DNA of 64,000 nt from UBA10649 sp963755335 (lineage in GTDB: Bacteria > Actinomycetota > Actinomycetes > S36-B12): positions 744,001 through 808,000 of the forward strand of contig CAVWJW010000008.1 in the NCBI GenBank assembly GCA_963755335.1. Reading direction: 5' to 3'. This document shows positions 16,600 to 26,041 of this stretch, piece by piece. Numbering within the stretch: the first letter of the stretch is position 1; the number at the start of each line of letters is the position of its first letter. The notes under the pieces were generated by a model that saw nothing but the letters and a program-made list of their open reading frames with translations, was not told where the DNA came from and ran no database searches. The translations under genes and the position numbers were made by a program.

Positions 16600-17997
16600 G
16601 TGCGCCGGGCGTACGCTCCGGACGTGGACGACGCCTCGGGAGCGCTCGACGCCCGGGTCGAAGAGGGCCTGTGGCCTTTGGTCGAGGCGCTCCTCGAGCC
16701 CTTCGGCCTCGCAGGCGTGGCAGTTGCGGTGGTGCGCGACGGCGAGGTCGTCCTGCGCGGCTTCGGTGTCCGCGATCTCCGGACGCTCGAGCCCGTCACC
16801 ACCCGAACGATGTTCCATCTCGCGTCGGTGTCCAAGCCGTTCGTGGCGACGGCGGTGGTGTCTCTCGACCTCGACCTCGATGCGCCCGCGACCCACTGGA
16901 TTCCCGAGCTTGTGCTGGCGGACGGGCGACAGGACGAGCTCACGCTGCGCCGGCTGCTCAGCCACACCAGCGGCCTCGGCGATGTCTCCGAGTTCGGCTG
17001 GGTCGACCCGCAGCTCGGTGACGACGCCCTGCTCGAGTTCGCGCGCAGCCTCGCCGACTGGCGGTTGCAGAGGGAGCCGGGGGCGGCGTTCGCGTACTCC
17101 AACACCGGGTACGAGCTGCTCGGGCTGGTCGTCGCGCGCGCGACGGGGACGACCTTCGAAGCGGCGATGCGCCGTGTGCTGCTCGACCCGATGGGCATGC
17201 GGGTGAGCACGTTCCTGCGCGCCGAGGTGGCCCCGCAGCGCGGTGCTTCGCCCCACGTCGGCCGGCCGCTCACGGTGCCGGACGACGCCTACCCGTACAC
17301 CCGCCGCCACGCCCCGAGCTCGACGCTCCACTCCGACGCCGACGAGATGAGCCGCTGGATGCTCGCCAACCTCGAGCGCGATCCCTCCGCCGGACCGCTG
17401 CTCGACCCGGACCTCCGCGAACTCGTCCGCCGTCCCGTCGCGATCGTGGGCGAGCCCCCGTGGGAGGAGGAGGTCGGATTGGGCTGGTTCCTCGGCACCT
17501 GCGCGGGGCGACGCACGGTCAGCCACAGCGGTGCCGACCCCGGCTTCGGCTGCCGGCTTGTCCTCGTGCCCGAGCACCGCACCGGCGTCGTCGTGCTCGC
17601 GAACTCCAACACCGTGCCGACTTCCGCTATTGCCACGGCCGCAGTGGATCTCGCGCTCGCCGACGTCCCGCTCGATCCGGCTAGGCCGTTCGCGATCGGG
17701 GATGGCGTCGCGGCGTTGCGGGCGCTGGTGCCGCCGCCGGTCGACCTCGACGACGAGGGGCTGGGCAACGCAGTGTGGGGTGCGATCGAACTGCACCGCA
17801 CCGACCTGGTGTGGTCGGTGCTCAGAACATGGTGCAAGACGAGCCCGGAGTCGTCGGCGGCGTGGACGATGTCCGGGTGGGCGCACCAGGTCGACGGCCG
17901 GCACGGGCTTGCTCGCAGCCAGCTCCGTCGGGCCCTCGAGCTCGACGCGGACAACGCCGACGCTCGCCTGATCCTCGGTGGTGTCCCCTCGGCCTGA
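16600..17997 (+). CDS. Serine hydrolase, beta-lactamase/DD-peptidase class C fold
   Basis: 465 residues from GTG 16600; GTG 16624 (VDDASGALD) is also possible as neither has a good ribosome site. Catalytic motifs are SVSK (S-x-x-K, about residue 75), YSN (Y-x-N, in FAYSNTGYELLG) and HSGADPG near residue 310, the class C/AmpC-like third motif. There is no signal peptide, so it is probably a cytoplasmic esterase or peptidase rather than a beta-lactamase. The C-terminal 100 residues look like a helical repeat (TPR-like: LARSQLRRALELDADNADAR). Confidence 0.88.
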   Translation: MRRAYAPDVDDASGALDARVEEGLWPLVEALLEPFGLAGVAVAVVRDGEVVLRGFGVRDLRTLEPVTTRTMFHLASVSKPFVATAVVSLDLDLDAPATHWIPELVLADGRQDELTLRRLLSHTSGLGDVSEFGWVDPQLGDDALLEFARSLADWRLQREPGAAFAYSNTGYELLGLVVARATGTTFEAAMRRVLLDPMGMRVSTFLRAEVAPQRGASPHVGRPLTVPDDAYPYTRRHAPSSTLHSDADEMSRWMLANLERDPSAGPLLDPDLRELVRRPVAIVGEPPWEEEVGLGWFLGTCAGRRTVSHSGADPGFGCRLVLVPEHRTGVVVLANSNTVPTSAIATAAVDLALADVPLDPARPFAIGDGVAALRALVPPPVDLDDEGLGNAVWGAIELHRTDLVWSVLRTWCKTSPESSAAWTMSGWAHQVDGRHGLARSQLRRALELDADNADARLILGGVPSA

Positions 17998-18358
17998 GTC
18001 CTATCGCCGCTCGCCCGACCGCCCGACTGACCGCCGGGTTGGATGCGGCCCTTGAACCAGCGCATCGCGATGAATCGGAGTGGAAGTTCCCGTCGCCGAT
18101 GGCGGGCAACGACCAAGGGTGGTGTGCGCGTCCGTCGTTGTTGGATTCGTCACCATCATCGTGATGCTCGCGTTTGCCCGATGTAGTGTGGTCGATCGCT
18201 GTAAGTGAGGGAGCTCGTCGATCGGGAGGCCGGCATATGGACAGTTGCGACACCGAGCCTTCCGAGGCGAGCGCCGCTTGTGCGGGGCGCCGGTCGAACC
18301 GGGGAGGCCAGTACGACGCCATGAGTCACGGCTCCAACACCTTGGCTGGGTTGCCTCG
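17998..18358. other. 361-base stretch without a supported gene
   Basis: No frame here has a credible ribosome site with family-like sequence. The leader of the 18359 gene is open upstream to 18245 but arginine-rich. I see no hairpin or repeat worth naming. Confidence 0.55.
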
Positions 18359-19132
18359 ATGACGCGCTCACTGCGCGCCTGGTGGCTGCTCGTGGTGGCG
18401 GTCGTATTGGTGGCGGCAGTCATGGTGCTGCCTTGGCACATCGCTTCGACGATCACTGGGGCGTCGTGGGCCGGGCCTGATCAACTCGCGGACTCGGTAC
18501 GCAATGGGCTGCTGAGCGACTGGACCCGAGGCATCGCCGTCCCCGGCGAGGGCGCTTCCGCCCTCGCTGATGCGGCTCAATTCTGGCGCTGGTTCCACAT
18601 CGCCAAAGCGGCGCTCGCCACGGGGGTGCTCCTTGCGTCAGCAGCCTTTGTCGCGATGGCGTGGCGGGCGCGACGGTCGAGCTCGCAGCGTTCGCATCGG
18701 TTCGGCCTTCTCCTCGCCAGTGGTGCAGGCGGCCTGCTGGTCATGTTGTCGCTCGTGGTCGTCATCGCAAATGTGCAGGGGGCGGTGGCGCCCCTGTCGT
18801 CGGTGCTCTCGTTCCTTCCGACAAACGAGAGCGACGTGGGATTCGCCAGCAGTATCAGGTCCTTGCGCGACAACCTGGCTGGCTCCCAACCGTCGGCGGC
18901 CGCGATGGCCATCATCCGGGACTTCTCGATGTATCACGTGGTCGTCGCCGTGTTGCTGGGTGCCACAGCCCTTGTGGCCACGGGCTTGGCCTTTCGACTC
19001 CTGCGGACTCGAGAGTGGCTGGCGAGCGGGGCATTGGTCTTCGTCGCGCTGGCTTTTGCGCTCCTTACTGTCGCCAATGTGGGAACGGCATTGCATCCGG
19101 TACCTGCGTTGATTCCTTTCTCAGCGGCGTGA
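18359..19132 (+). CDS. Membrane protein, five predicted spans
   Basis: 257 residues from ATG 18359 (MTRSLRAWWLLVVAVVLVAA). Hydrophobic segments lie at about residues 7-27, 75-100, 112-135, 190-212 and 225-245. A periplasmic-side loop of about 45 residues follows the first span. No conserved motif recognised. It stands alone, 170 bases before the DUF1326-DUF2182 pair. Confidence 0.7.
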   Translation: MTRSLRAWWLLVVAVVLVAAVMVLPWHIASTITGASWAGPDQLADSVRNGLLSDWTRGIAVPGEGASALADAAQFWRWFHIAKAALATGVLLASAAFVAMAWRARRSSSQRSHRFGLLLASGAGGLLVMLSLVVVIANVQGAVAPLSSVLSFLPTNESDVGFASSIRSLRDNLAGSQPSAAAMAIIRDFSMYHVVVAVLLGATALVATGLAFRLLRTREWLASGALVFVALAFALLTVANVGTALHPVPALIPFSAA

Positions 19133-19243
19133 CGGGCTGAAGCTGGCGGCAGGGGTCAAGGAAGGAAGGCTCGGGCCGGCCACCTCACGCCGCATTGACC
19201 ATCAGGGGTTCGCGGAGCCTGCCGGCCTTCTGGCTCGAGGCCA

Positions 19244-19269
19244 TTGACACGCGGGACCGGGAGTAGGAC
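19244..19269 (+). promoter_or_regulatory. Possible promoter of DUF1326-DUF2182 operon
   Basis: A consensus TTGACA lies at 19244-19249. A weak -10 (TAGGAC, about 19264-19269) follows after only 14 bases, so the pair is unusual in spacing; it is given because the -35 box is perfect and no other box is seen before the operon. Confidence 0.35.
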
Positions 19270-19303
19270 CGTTTTAGCAACATTTGTCCCTGAGGAGGTC
19301 CTG

Positions 19304-19915
19304 ATGTCGTGGCACCTGTCGGGTACCTATTTCGAGAACTGCTCGTGCGATGTCGTGTGCCCGTGCACGACGTCCGGGCTGACCATGCCGGCCGACCAGG
19401 AACGCTGCCGGGTCGTGCTCGCGTTCCACGTCGAGCGTGGTGACGTCGACGGGGTGGACGTGAGTGACCGAACCGTGGTCGTCGTGGCCGACACACCGCA
19501 GGTGATGGCCGAGGGCAACTGGCGCCTGGGTCTGGTGATGGACGCCGCCGCGACGAAGGAACAGGCCGCCGGACTCGGCGCCATCTTCGGCGGACAGGCC
19601 GGCGGTCCGATGGCCGGCCTCGCGCCATTGGTGTCCGAGGTCATGGGGATGGAGACCGCCCGGATCGACTTCGTCGACGACGGCCGGCGCCACTCGCTGA
19701 AGGTCGGTGACTTCATCGATATCGAGATCGAGGACTACGTGCCGCCCCAGCTACGTCCTGATGGCGACGTCGAGATGCTCACCGGCATGTTCCATCCGGC
19801 CAACTCCACCCTCACGATCGCCCAGGCCAGCCGTGCGCGCGTATCGGTGTTCGGTCTCGACATGGACCACGCGGGCAAGAACGGCCACAGCGCACCGTTC
19901 GCCTGGTCGTCCTGA
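19304..19915 (+). CDS. DUF1326 domain protein, cysteine-rich
   Basis: 203 residues from ATG 19304, after GAGGAGG. The N-terminus MSWHLSGTYFENCSCDVVCP continues to PCTTSG, giving the DUF1326 hallmark C-x-C-x3-C-x-C. Four closely spaced cysteines suggest metal (perhaps copper) binding or redox chemistry; this is inference. No signal peptide, so cytoplasmic. It is followed after ten bases by a DUF2182 membrane protein, a recurrent pairing in bacteria. Confidence 0.88.
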   Translation: MSWHLSGTYFENCSCDVVCPCTTSGLTMPADQERCRVVLAFHVERGDVDGVDVSDRTVVVVADTPQVMAEGNWRLGLVMDAAATKEQAAGLGAIFGGQAGGPMAGLAPLVSEVMGMETARIDFVDDGRRHSLKVGDFIDIEIEDYVPPQLRPDGDVEMLTGMFHPANSTLTIAQASRARVSVFGLDMDHAGKNGHSAPFAWSS

Positions 19916-19925
19916 GGCGGCGAGC

Positions 19926-20732
19926 GTGACCGCGCGCCGCGCGGACGCCGTCACCGCGCCCACGTGGCGGCGGTTGACGGTGCCCGTGTCGGTCCTCTTC
20001 ATCGCCGCGGCCATCGCGTGGACGGCCGTCGTGGTCATCTCCCGCGGCATGGGCGACATGCCCGGCACGATGGGGCTGAACGTCGGGGCATTCCTCGCGG
20101 TGTGGTCCCTGATGATGACCGCGATGATGCTGCCGACGATCATGCCGTTCGCGGCTCTGTACACGCGCACCTTCACGGACCACCGATCAAGACGGGTGCT
20201 CGAACTGGCCCTGGGCTACCTGCTCGTCTGGAGCATCGCCGGGCTGCCTGCCTACGGACTGGCCTGGTTGGGCCAGGAACTGGTGATGAGCCGACGAGCG
20301 GCCGGCACGGCTCTGGCAGTCGCCGTCTTCGCCGTGGCCGGTGTCTACCAGCTCACCCCGATCAAGGACCGATGCCTGGCCCACTGCCGATCGCCGCTCG
20401 GCTCGCTGTTCGCGTACGGCAACTACCGCGGGAAGCTGCGCGACGTGCGCGTCGGAGTGAGCCACGGCGGATTCTGCCTTGCCTGCTGCTGGGCACTCAT
20501 GGCCATCCTGGTCACCGTGGGCCTCATGAACGTCCTCGCCATGGTGGTGCTCGCCGCCGTCGTCCTGGCCGAGAAGACAGCGAGCTGGGGGCCTCGGCTC
20601 ACGCGGGTCATCGGCATCGCGGCGCTGATACTGGCGGTTGCCGTCGTGTTCCGACCCTCACTCGCGGGTGGCGTTCAGCCCATGCCCACCAGTCCCGCCG
20701 GTGACATGACCGACACGTCGATGACGTCGTGA
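19926..20732 (+). CDS. DUF2182 integral membrane protein, predicted metal-binding
   Basis: 268 residues from GTG 19926. Seven or so membrane spans. Family features: WSLMMTAMMLPTIMPF in an early span, QLTPIKDRCLAHCRSP and SHGGFCLACCWALM in later ones, so methionines, cysteines and histidines line the membrane region. These are the residues that mark DUF2182 as a predicted metal-binding protein. Together with DUF1326 it may form a membrane and cytoplasm pair handling a thiophilic metal; no experiment known to me fixes the metal. Confidence 0.87.
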   Translation: MTARRADAVTAPTWRRLTVPVSVLFIAAAIAWTAVVVISRGMGDMPGTMGLNVGAFLAVWSLMMTAMMLPTIMPFAALYTRTFTDHRSRRVLELALGYLLVWSIAGLPAYGLAWLGQELVMSRRAAGTALAVAVFAVAGVYQLTPIKDRCLAHCRSPLGSLFAYGNYRGKLRDVRVGVSHGGFCLACCWALMAILVTVGLMNVLAMVVLAAVVLAEKTASWGPRLTRVIGIAALILAVAVVFRPSLAGGVQPMPTSPAGDMTDTSMTS

Positions 20733-20748
20733 CCGCCGTCTCGCGCGG

Positions 20749-22203
20749 CTAGCTCCCGAGGGGGTTCGGCGTTCGCCACGCTCGCTCGAAGGGCAGTCGC
20801 CAGGTGTGCGGGGCGATGAGCTGGTGAATCGCGTTGGGACCCCACGAGCCGGGGGCGTACGGCCGGACCTGCGGAGGGTCATCGAGGAGGGGCTCGGAGA
20901 TCTCCCAGAGCCGCTCGATGCCGTCGGCGGTCGTGAACAGGGTCCGATCACCGCGCATGGCATCCAGGATCAGGCGCTCGTAGGCCTCGAACACGTCGCC
21001 CTGAAGACCCGTGTCGTGCATGGCGAACTGCAGGCTGAGCTTGTCGAGTCGCATGCCCGGCCCGGGGCGCTTCCCGTAGAAGGACAGCGACATCTTCGCG
21101 GAGTCGGCGAGGTCGAACGTCAGATGATCCGGACCATGGGAGCCCACGCCAGAGCCCTCCGGGAACATGCTCTTGGGCGGCTCGTGGAAGGCGATCGACA
21201 CGATCCGCTGGCCCTCGGCGAGCTTCTTTCCGGTGCGCAGGTAGAAAGGAACGCCCGCCCATCGCCAGTTGTCGATGCGGCATCGCAGGGCGATGAAGGT
21301 CTCGTTGTCGGAATCGGGGCTGACTCCCGGGACGGAGCGGTAGCCCTCGTACTGGCCGCGGACCGCGTCGGCCGGACCGACGGGCAGCATGCTGCGGAAG
21401 ACCTTGTTCTTCTCCTCGGTGATCGCCATCGGGGTGAGCTCGGTCGGCGCCTCCATCGCGATGAAGGCGAGGATCTGGAAGAGGTGCGTGACGACCATGT
21501 CGCGGTAGGCGCCGGTGCTCTCGTAGAACTCGGCCCGCGTCTCGAGACCAAGGGTCTCGGGGACGTCGATCTGGATGTGATCGATGAAGTTGCGATTCCA
21601 GATGGGCTCGAACAGCCCGTTGGCGAAGCGGAACGCGAGGATGTTGAGGGCCGGCTCCTTGCCGAGGAAGTGGTCGATGCGGAAGATCTGGTCCTCGTCG
21701 AAGATGGTGTGCAGGCGTGCGTTGAGCGCGCGCGAGCTCTCGAGATCGATTCCGAAGGGCTTCTCCATGACGACACGGGAATGCTCGATCAGGTTCGCTT
21801 CGGCGAGCAGTGACACGGCCGCGAGCGCGGACTTCGGAGGCACGGACAGGTAGTGGAGGCGACGGGCACCCTCGCCCAGCTCGCCCTCGGCCCGCGCGAC
21901 GGCCGCTGCGATGGCGGGAGGCCCCGCAGTGGTCGAGACGAAGTCGAGGTCGCGGGAGAACTCCTCCCAGCGCTCCTCGTCAAGGTCGCGCGAGTAGAAC
22001 TCGTCGATGGCCTTGCGCGCGAAGGCGCGGAAGTCGTCGGGTGACAGCTCATCGAGGGAGACACCGATGACCCGACACCCGGGGATGAGGCCGGACTTGG
22101 CGAGGTGGAACAGCCCTGGCAGGAGCTTGCGCCTCGCCAGGTCTCCGGTCGCGCCGAAGAGCAGGACGACCTGTGGCTCGCTGGGGCCACTGCCCGGGTG
22201 CAT
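20749..22203 (-). CDS. zwf: Glucose-6-phosphate 1-dehydrogenase
   Basis: 484 residues from ATG 22203 (MHPGSGPSEPQVVLLFGATG); the frame extends to 22407 but that part runs into the divergent gene. NADP-binding GATGDLARRKLLPGLFHL is at the N-terminus, and the active-site signature RIDHFLGKEPALNIL lies at about residue 175-190, followed by NRNFIDHIQI. Full length for G6PDH, the first step of the oxidative pentose phosphate pathway, giving 6-phosphogluconolactone and NADPH. No pgl, gnd or opcA neighbour is present, so it is an isolated copy, perhaps a paralogue. Confidence 0.96.
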   Translation of the reverse strand: MHPGSGPSEPQVVLLFGATGDLARRKLLPGLFHLAKSGLIPGCRVIGVSLDELSPDDFRAFARKAIDEFYSRDLDEERWEEFSRDLDFVSTTAGPPAIAAAVARAEGELGEGARRLHYLSVPPKSALAAVSLLAEANLIEHSRVVMEKPFGIDLESSRALNARLHTIFDEDQIFRIDHFLGKEPALNILAFRFANGLFEPIWNRNFIDHIQIDVPETLGLETRAEFYESTGAYRDMVVTHLFQILAFIAMEAPTELTPMAITEEKNKVFRSMLPVGPADAVRGQYEGYRSVPGVSPDSDNETFIALRCRIDNWRWAGVPFYLRTGKKLAEGQRIVSIAFHEPPKSMFPEGSGVGSHGPDHLTFDLADSAKMSLSFYGKRPGPGMRLDKLSLQFAMHDTGLQGDVFEAYERLILDAMRGDRTLFTTADGIERLWEISEPLLDDPPQVRPYAPGSWGPNAIHQLIAPHTWRLPFERAWRTPNPLGS

Positions 22204-22372
22204 CTTGACCACGGGGAGACGGTACGCCTCGGAGGCCGTCCGGAGGTATACCTGCGGTAACCGTCTCGGGCCGTCGGTCGCGGAAATGTCATGCCGCCGA
22301 AACGCGATCGACTCATGCCTGCACGATCGTGGGCCTCGTTGAGCGAGAGCGCCGCGAGCCTTGGGAGTCGTC

Positions 22373-24547
22373 ATGAGTGGGAACGCCGTCCGTCTGCAGG
22401 CCATCAAGGACGTCGAGGCCTACGTGCCGCCGGCGGTGAGCTTCGCGCAGTCCGAGACTCCCGGGGAGATCTTCGGCGTCAACGTCTTCAGCAGCACCGT
22501 GATGCGCCAGCGGCTGCCCAAGGTGGTCTACAAGTCGGTCATGGCGACCATCGAGCACTCTGCGCCGCTCGATCCGCTGGTGGCCGATGCGGTGGCTTCC
22601 GCCATGAAGGACTGGGCGATGGAGAAGGGCGCGACCCACTATGCGCACGTCTTCTACCCGCTGACGGGCCTGACGGCGGAGAAGCACGACAGCTTCCTCG
22701 AGCCCGTGGGCGACGGATCTGCCATGGCCGAGTTCGCCGGCAAGACCCTCGTGCAGGGCGAGCCGGATGCGTCCAGCTTCCCCAGCGGCGGCCTGCGCAA
22801 CACGTTCGAGGCGCGCGGCTACACCGGCTGGGACGTGACCAGCCCGGCATACGTCCTGGAGAACCCGAACGGCAACACCCTGTGCATCCCGACGGTCTTC
22901 GTGTCGATGACAGGGGAGGCCCTCGACCACAAGACGCCGCTGCTGCGCTCGCAGCAGGCGATGGCCGAGCAGGCTGAGCGCGTGCTTCGGCTGTTCGGGC
23001 ACGAGCCTGACCGGGTCGTGTCCTACTGCGGCGCCGAGCAGGAGTACTTCCTGATCGACCGGCACTTCTTCCTCGCCCGACCGGACCTGCTCAACGCGGG
23101 CCGGACCCTCTTCGGCTCCGAGCCGCCCAAGGGCCAGGAGTTCGACGACCACTACTTCGGGGCCATCCCCGAGCGCGTCCTCGGCTTCATGATGGACACC
23201 GAGCGAGAGCTGTTCAAGCTGGGCATCCCGGCCAAGACTCGTCACAACGAGGTCGCTCCCGGGCAGTTCGAGATCGCTCCGATGTTCGAGCGGGCGAATG
23301 TCGCGGCCGACCACCAGCAGTTGCTCATGACGACCTTCAAGACCATCGCCAAGAAGCACGGCATGGAGTGCCTGTTCCACGAGAAGCCCTTCGCCGGCGT
23401 CAACGGCTCGGGCAAGCACGTCAACTTCTCTCTCGGCAACAGCAAGCAGGGCAACCTCCTGCTGCCCGGCGACAACCCGCATGACAACGCTCAGTTCCTC
23501 GTGTTCTGCGCAGCGGTCATTCGCGCCGTCCACCTGTACGGCGGGCTCCTGCGCGCGTCCGTCGCATCGGCCAGCAACGACCATCGTCTGGGGGCAAACG
23601 AGGCGCCGCCGGCGATCATCTCGATCTTCCTCGGCGACCAGTTGGCCGACGTGTTCGACCAGATCGCCAAGGGTGCCGCCACGTCGTCGCGGGGCAAGGG
23701 CACGCTAATGATCGGTGTCGACACCCTGCCCGAGCTGCCCACCGATCCGGGCGACCGCAACCGCACGAGCCCGTTCGCCTTCACCGGAAACCGCTTCGAG
23801 TTCCGCGCGCCGGGATCGATGCAGTCGGTGGCGGGGCCGATGACCACGATCAACACCATCCTCGCGGAGGCGCTGGACTACATCGCCACGAATCTCGACG
23901 AGGCTCTCGCGAGCGGCGTGGAGTTCAACGAGGCGGTGCAGACGATTCTCACCGAGATCATCACGAATCACGGTAGTTCGGTCTTCAATGGCAACGGTTA
24001 TTCCGACGCCTGGCAGATGGAGGCGGCCGAGCGCGGTCTCCCCAACCTACGCACGACGATCGATGCCCTGCCGGTGCTCATCTCCGAGCCGGCCATCGCA
24101 TTGTTCGAGAAGTACAGCGTGTTCAGCCCCCGCGAGATGCACAGCCGTTACGACATCGGCCTGGAGCAGTACGCCATGAGCATCGGCGTGGAGGCTCGAC
24201 TCACCTATGAGATGGGCAGCACGATGGTGCTCCCCGCGGCGCTGCGCTACCAGACGGAGTTGGCGCAGAACGTCGGCGCACTGCTTGCCGCCTCCGTTCC
24301 GGCCGACACGTCGACCCTGGAGCCCGTGTCGATCCGGCTGGCTGACCTGCGTGTGGCACTTGCCGCCCTCGGCGACGCGATCGCTGGGAATTCGGGCCAA
24401 GATGTGCATGCGGAGGCGCTCTACGCGCGCGATTCGCTGCTTCCGGCGATCGAGGCAGTCCGCACTGCCGCGGACGGTCTCGAGGGTGTCGTGGCCGACG
24501 ACCTGTGGCCGCTGCCGACGTACCAGGAGATGCTGCACATCCTCTAG
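22373..24547 (+). CDS. glnN: Type III glutamine synthetase
   Basis: 724 residues from ATG 22373 after GGGAG. Length and motifs match GSIII: FGVNVFSSTVMRQRLPK at the N-terminus, YFLIDRHFF, RHNEVAPGQFEIAP, NGSGKHVNFSLGNS and NRTSPFAFTGNRFEFRAPG (ATP- and glutamate-binding loops). The enzyme makes glutamine from glutamate, ammonia and ATP and forms a dodecamer. Actinobacteria usually rely on GSI; a GSIII is an additional form. It is divergent from zwf over 169 bases. Its stop shares bases with the rsgA stop. Confidence 0.94.
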   Translation: MSGNAVRLQAIKDVEAYVPPAVSFAQSETPGEIFGVNVFSSTVMRQRLPKVVYKSVMATIEHSAPLDPLVADAVASAMKDWAMEKGATHYAHVFYPLTGLTAEKHDSFLEPVGDGSAMAEFAGKTLVQGEPDASSFPSGGLRNTFEARGYTGWDVTSPAYVLENPNGNTLCIPTVFVSMTGEALDHKTPLLRSQQAMAEQAERVLRLFGHEPDRVVSYCGAEQEYFLIDRHFFLARPDLLNAGRTLFGSEPPKGQEFDDHYFGAIPERVLGFMMDTERELFKLGIPAKTRHNEVAPGQFEIAPMFERANVAADHQQLLMTTFKTIAKKHGMECLFHEKPFAGVNGSGKHVNFSLGNSKQGNLLLPGDNPHDNAQFLVFCAAVIRAVHLYGGLLRASVASASNDHRLGANEAPPAIISIFLGDQLADVFDQIAKGAATSSRGKGTLMIGVDTLPELPTDPGDRNRTSPFAFTGNRFEFRAPGSMQSVAGPMTTINTILAEALDYIATNLDEALASGVEFNEAVQTILTEIITNHGSSVFNGNGYSDAWQMEAAERGLPNLRTTIDALPVLISEPAIALFEKYSVFSPREMHSRYDIGLEQYAMSIGVEARLTYEMGSTMVLPAALRYQTELAQNVGALLAASVPADTSTLEPVSIRLADLRVALAALGDAIAGNSGQDVHAEALYARDSLLPAIEAVRTAADGLEGVVADDLWPLPTYQEMLHIL

Positions 24548-25515
24548 CGATGGCCCCGCTCGCGATACAGCCGACGGGCATCCATCCGCCGTTGACGCCA
24601 TAGAGCCGCGTGTGCCTGTGCGGCGAGGGGATCGTCCCGGCGAAGTTGGTAGTCGAGCTCGTTCATCAGCCGCACGTAGCTGTCGATCCGGTCGGCAGAC
24701 AGCGTTCCGTCAGCAAGGGCAGCGAGCACCGCGCAGCCAGGCTCGTGGCCGTGAGTGCAGTCACCGAAGCGGCAGTCGACGGCCAGCTCGACGATGTCCG
24801 GAAAGGTCGCCGAGACAGCGTCGGCATCCACAGCCAGTGAGAGGCTGCGCAAGCCTGGCGTGTCGATCAGGAAACCACCGGTCGGGACGACGTGCAGTTC
24901 TCTGGCGGTCGTGGTGTGCCGGCCTCGATGGTCGCCCTCGCGAACTGCGCCGGTCGTAGCGGTCGATTCGCCGAGCAACGCGTTGACGAGGGTGGACTTG
25001 CCGGCACCGCTCGGCCCGATGAGGACGGCGGTGAGATCGGGCTGCAGGAGGCTGCGGATCGCGTCGATGCCCTCGTTCTCCGCGGCGCTCACCGGCACGA
25101 CGTCGACCCCGAGCAGGCGCTCGCTCAGCACGGCGGCGGTGGAGCCGTCGTCCAAGTCGGCCTTCGTGAGCAGCACGACCGGCTCGGCACCGCTGTCCCA
25201 GCCGATGGCCACCTCCCGCTCCACGCGCGCCATGCTCAGGCGGTCGGCTGGTGCGGTGACGAAGACCCGATCGACGTTTGCGGCCAGCACCTGCAGCAGC
25301 CCGGCGGGATCACGTCGCGTGACCTGAGTCCGGCGTTCAGCGATTGCCTCGACCACGAGCTCATCGCCGTCCGAGACCTCGACCCAATCGCCGACAGCGA
25401 CAGCCTCCCTCGTTCGGGCCGGACGCGATCTTTCCGGAGCGGCGACTAGGCAGCCGCCGTAGTCGACTCGAACGACGCGCCGCCAGTTCGGCGCGTCAGG
25501 TGCGCGACTCGTCAT
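24544..25515 (-). CDS. rsgA: Ribosome small-subunit GTPase RsgA
   Basis: 323 residues. It has the circularly permuted GTPase order: G4-like LLTKADLDD, then the P-loop GPSGAGKSTLVNALLGE, then DTPGLRSL, and a C-terminal zinc knuckle C-x4-C-x-H-x5-C (CRFGDCTHGHEPGC). An OB-fold N-terminus (GDWVEVSDGDELVVEAI) precedes it. RsgA acts in late 30S maturation. It is convergent with glnN: the two stop codons overlap in a shared CTAG at 24544-24547. Confidence 0.95.
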   Translation of the reverse strand: MTSRAPDAPNWRRVVRVDYGGCLVAAPERSRPARTREAVAVGDWVEVSDGDELVVEAIAERRTQVTRRDPAGLLQVLAANVDRVFVTAPADRLSMARVEREVAIGWDSGAEPVVLLTKADLDDGSTAAVLSERLLGVDVVPVSAAENEGIDAIRSLLQPDLTAVLIGPSGAGKSTLVNALLGESTATTGAVREGDHRGRHTTTARELHVVPTGGFLIDTPGLRSLSLAVDADAVSATFPDIVELAVDCRFGDCTHGHEPGCAVLAALADGTLSADRIDSYVRLMNELDYQLRRDDPLAAQAHAALWRQRRMDARRLYRERGHR

Positions 25516-25566
25516 GCCTCATTGTCGTCGCGCGTGCGACGACCTCGTCAAGTTTCGGCGCGAGGC

Positions 25567-25872
25567 CTATTGCCGCACGAGAACCAGCGCCAGGCGCGGG
25601 GCGACGAACGATGCGAGGAACAGAGGCAGGAATCGCTTCCCGGTGCATCGGTAGGCGACGGTCCCGCCTGCGGTGGCATCGAAATTCTCGACCCGGCTCG
25701 ACCTGCGGCCGTCGCGAACCTGGACGGTGTGCGACCCCGGCTCGACGGGCATCTCGAAGGTGGCGTTCATGGTCACCGACCCGACCTGAGCGCCTTCCAC
25801 CACGATGCCATACGGGTTGCGTCGGACCTCGGCACCGATGGCCTTGTGCGTGATGGTCAGCGTTGCCGACAT
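25567..25872 (-). CDS. Hypothetical protein with beta-sandwich-like pattern
   Basis: 101 residues from ATG 25872 (MSATLTITHKAIGAEVRRNP). It alternates short beta strands: YGIVVEGAQVGSV, MNATFEMPVEPGSHTVQVRD, GGTVAYRCTGK, and ends in a hydrophobic stretch (FLPLFLASFV). The middle resembles PEGA or carboxypeptidase-regulatory-like domains. No motif for activity. Function unknown. Confidence 0.65.
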   Translation of the reverse strand: MSATLTITHKAIGAEVRRNPYGIVVEGAQVGSVTMNATFEMPVEPGSHTVQVRDGRRSSRVENFDATAGGTVAYRCTGKRFLPLFLASFVAPRLALVLVRQ

Positions 25873-26041
25873 CCCATGAGCGTACGCGACAGGCGGAGAC
25901 CGGCACGTCGCGCGTCGTGAAAACTCGGGGTCGCCGTGAGCGAACCGCAAGGTTTCCTCAAGTGAACCGAAAGTCGCGAAGGCGAGTCTCGGACTTGCCG
26001 CTCAGCCGTGTCGGGTGCCACGACATGACTCCAGGAGCCGC

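Noticed and set aside
16228..17904. 558-codon leftward frame opposite the serine hydrolase
   Set aside because: Low-complexity Arg/Val sequence; shadow of the GC-rich coding strand of the serine hydrolase and alpha/beta hydrolase genes.
20187..20465. Leftward frame inside the DUF2182 gene
   Set aside because: No motif or start; antisense shadow.
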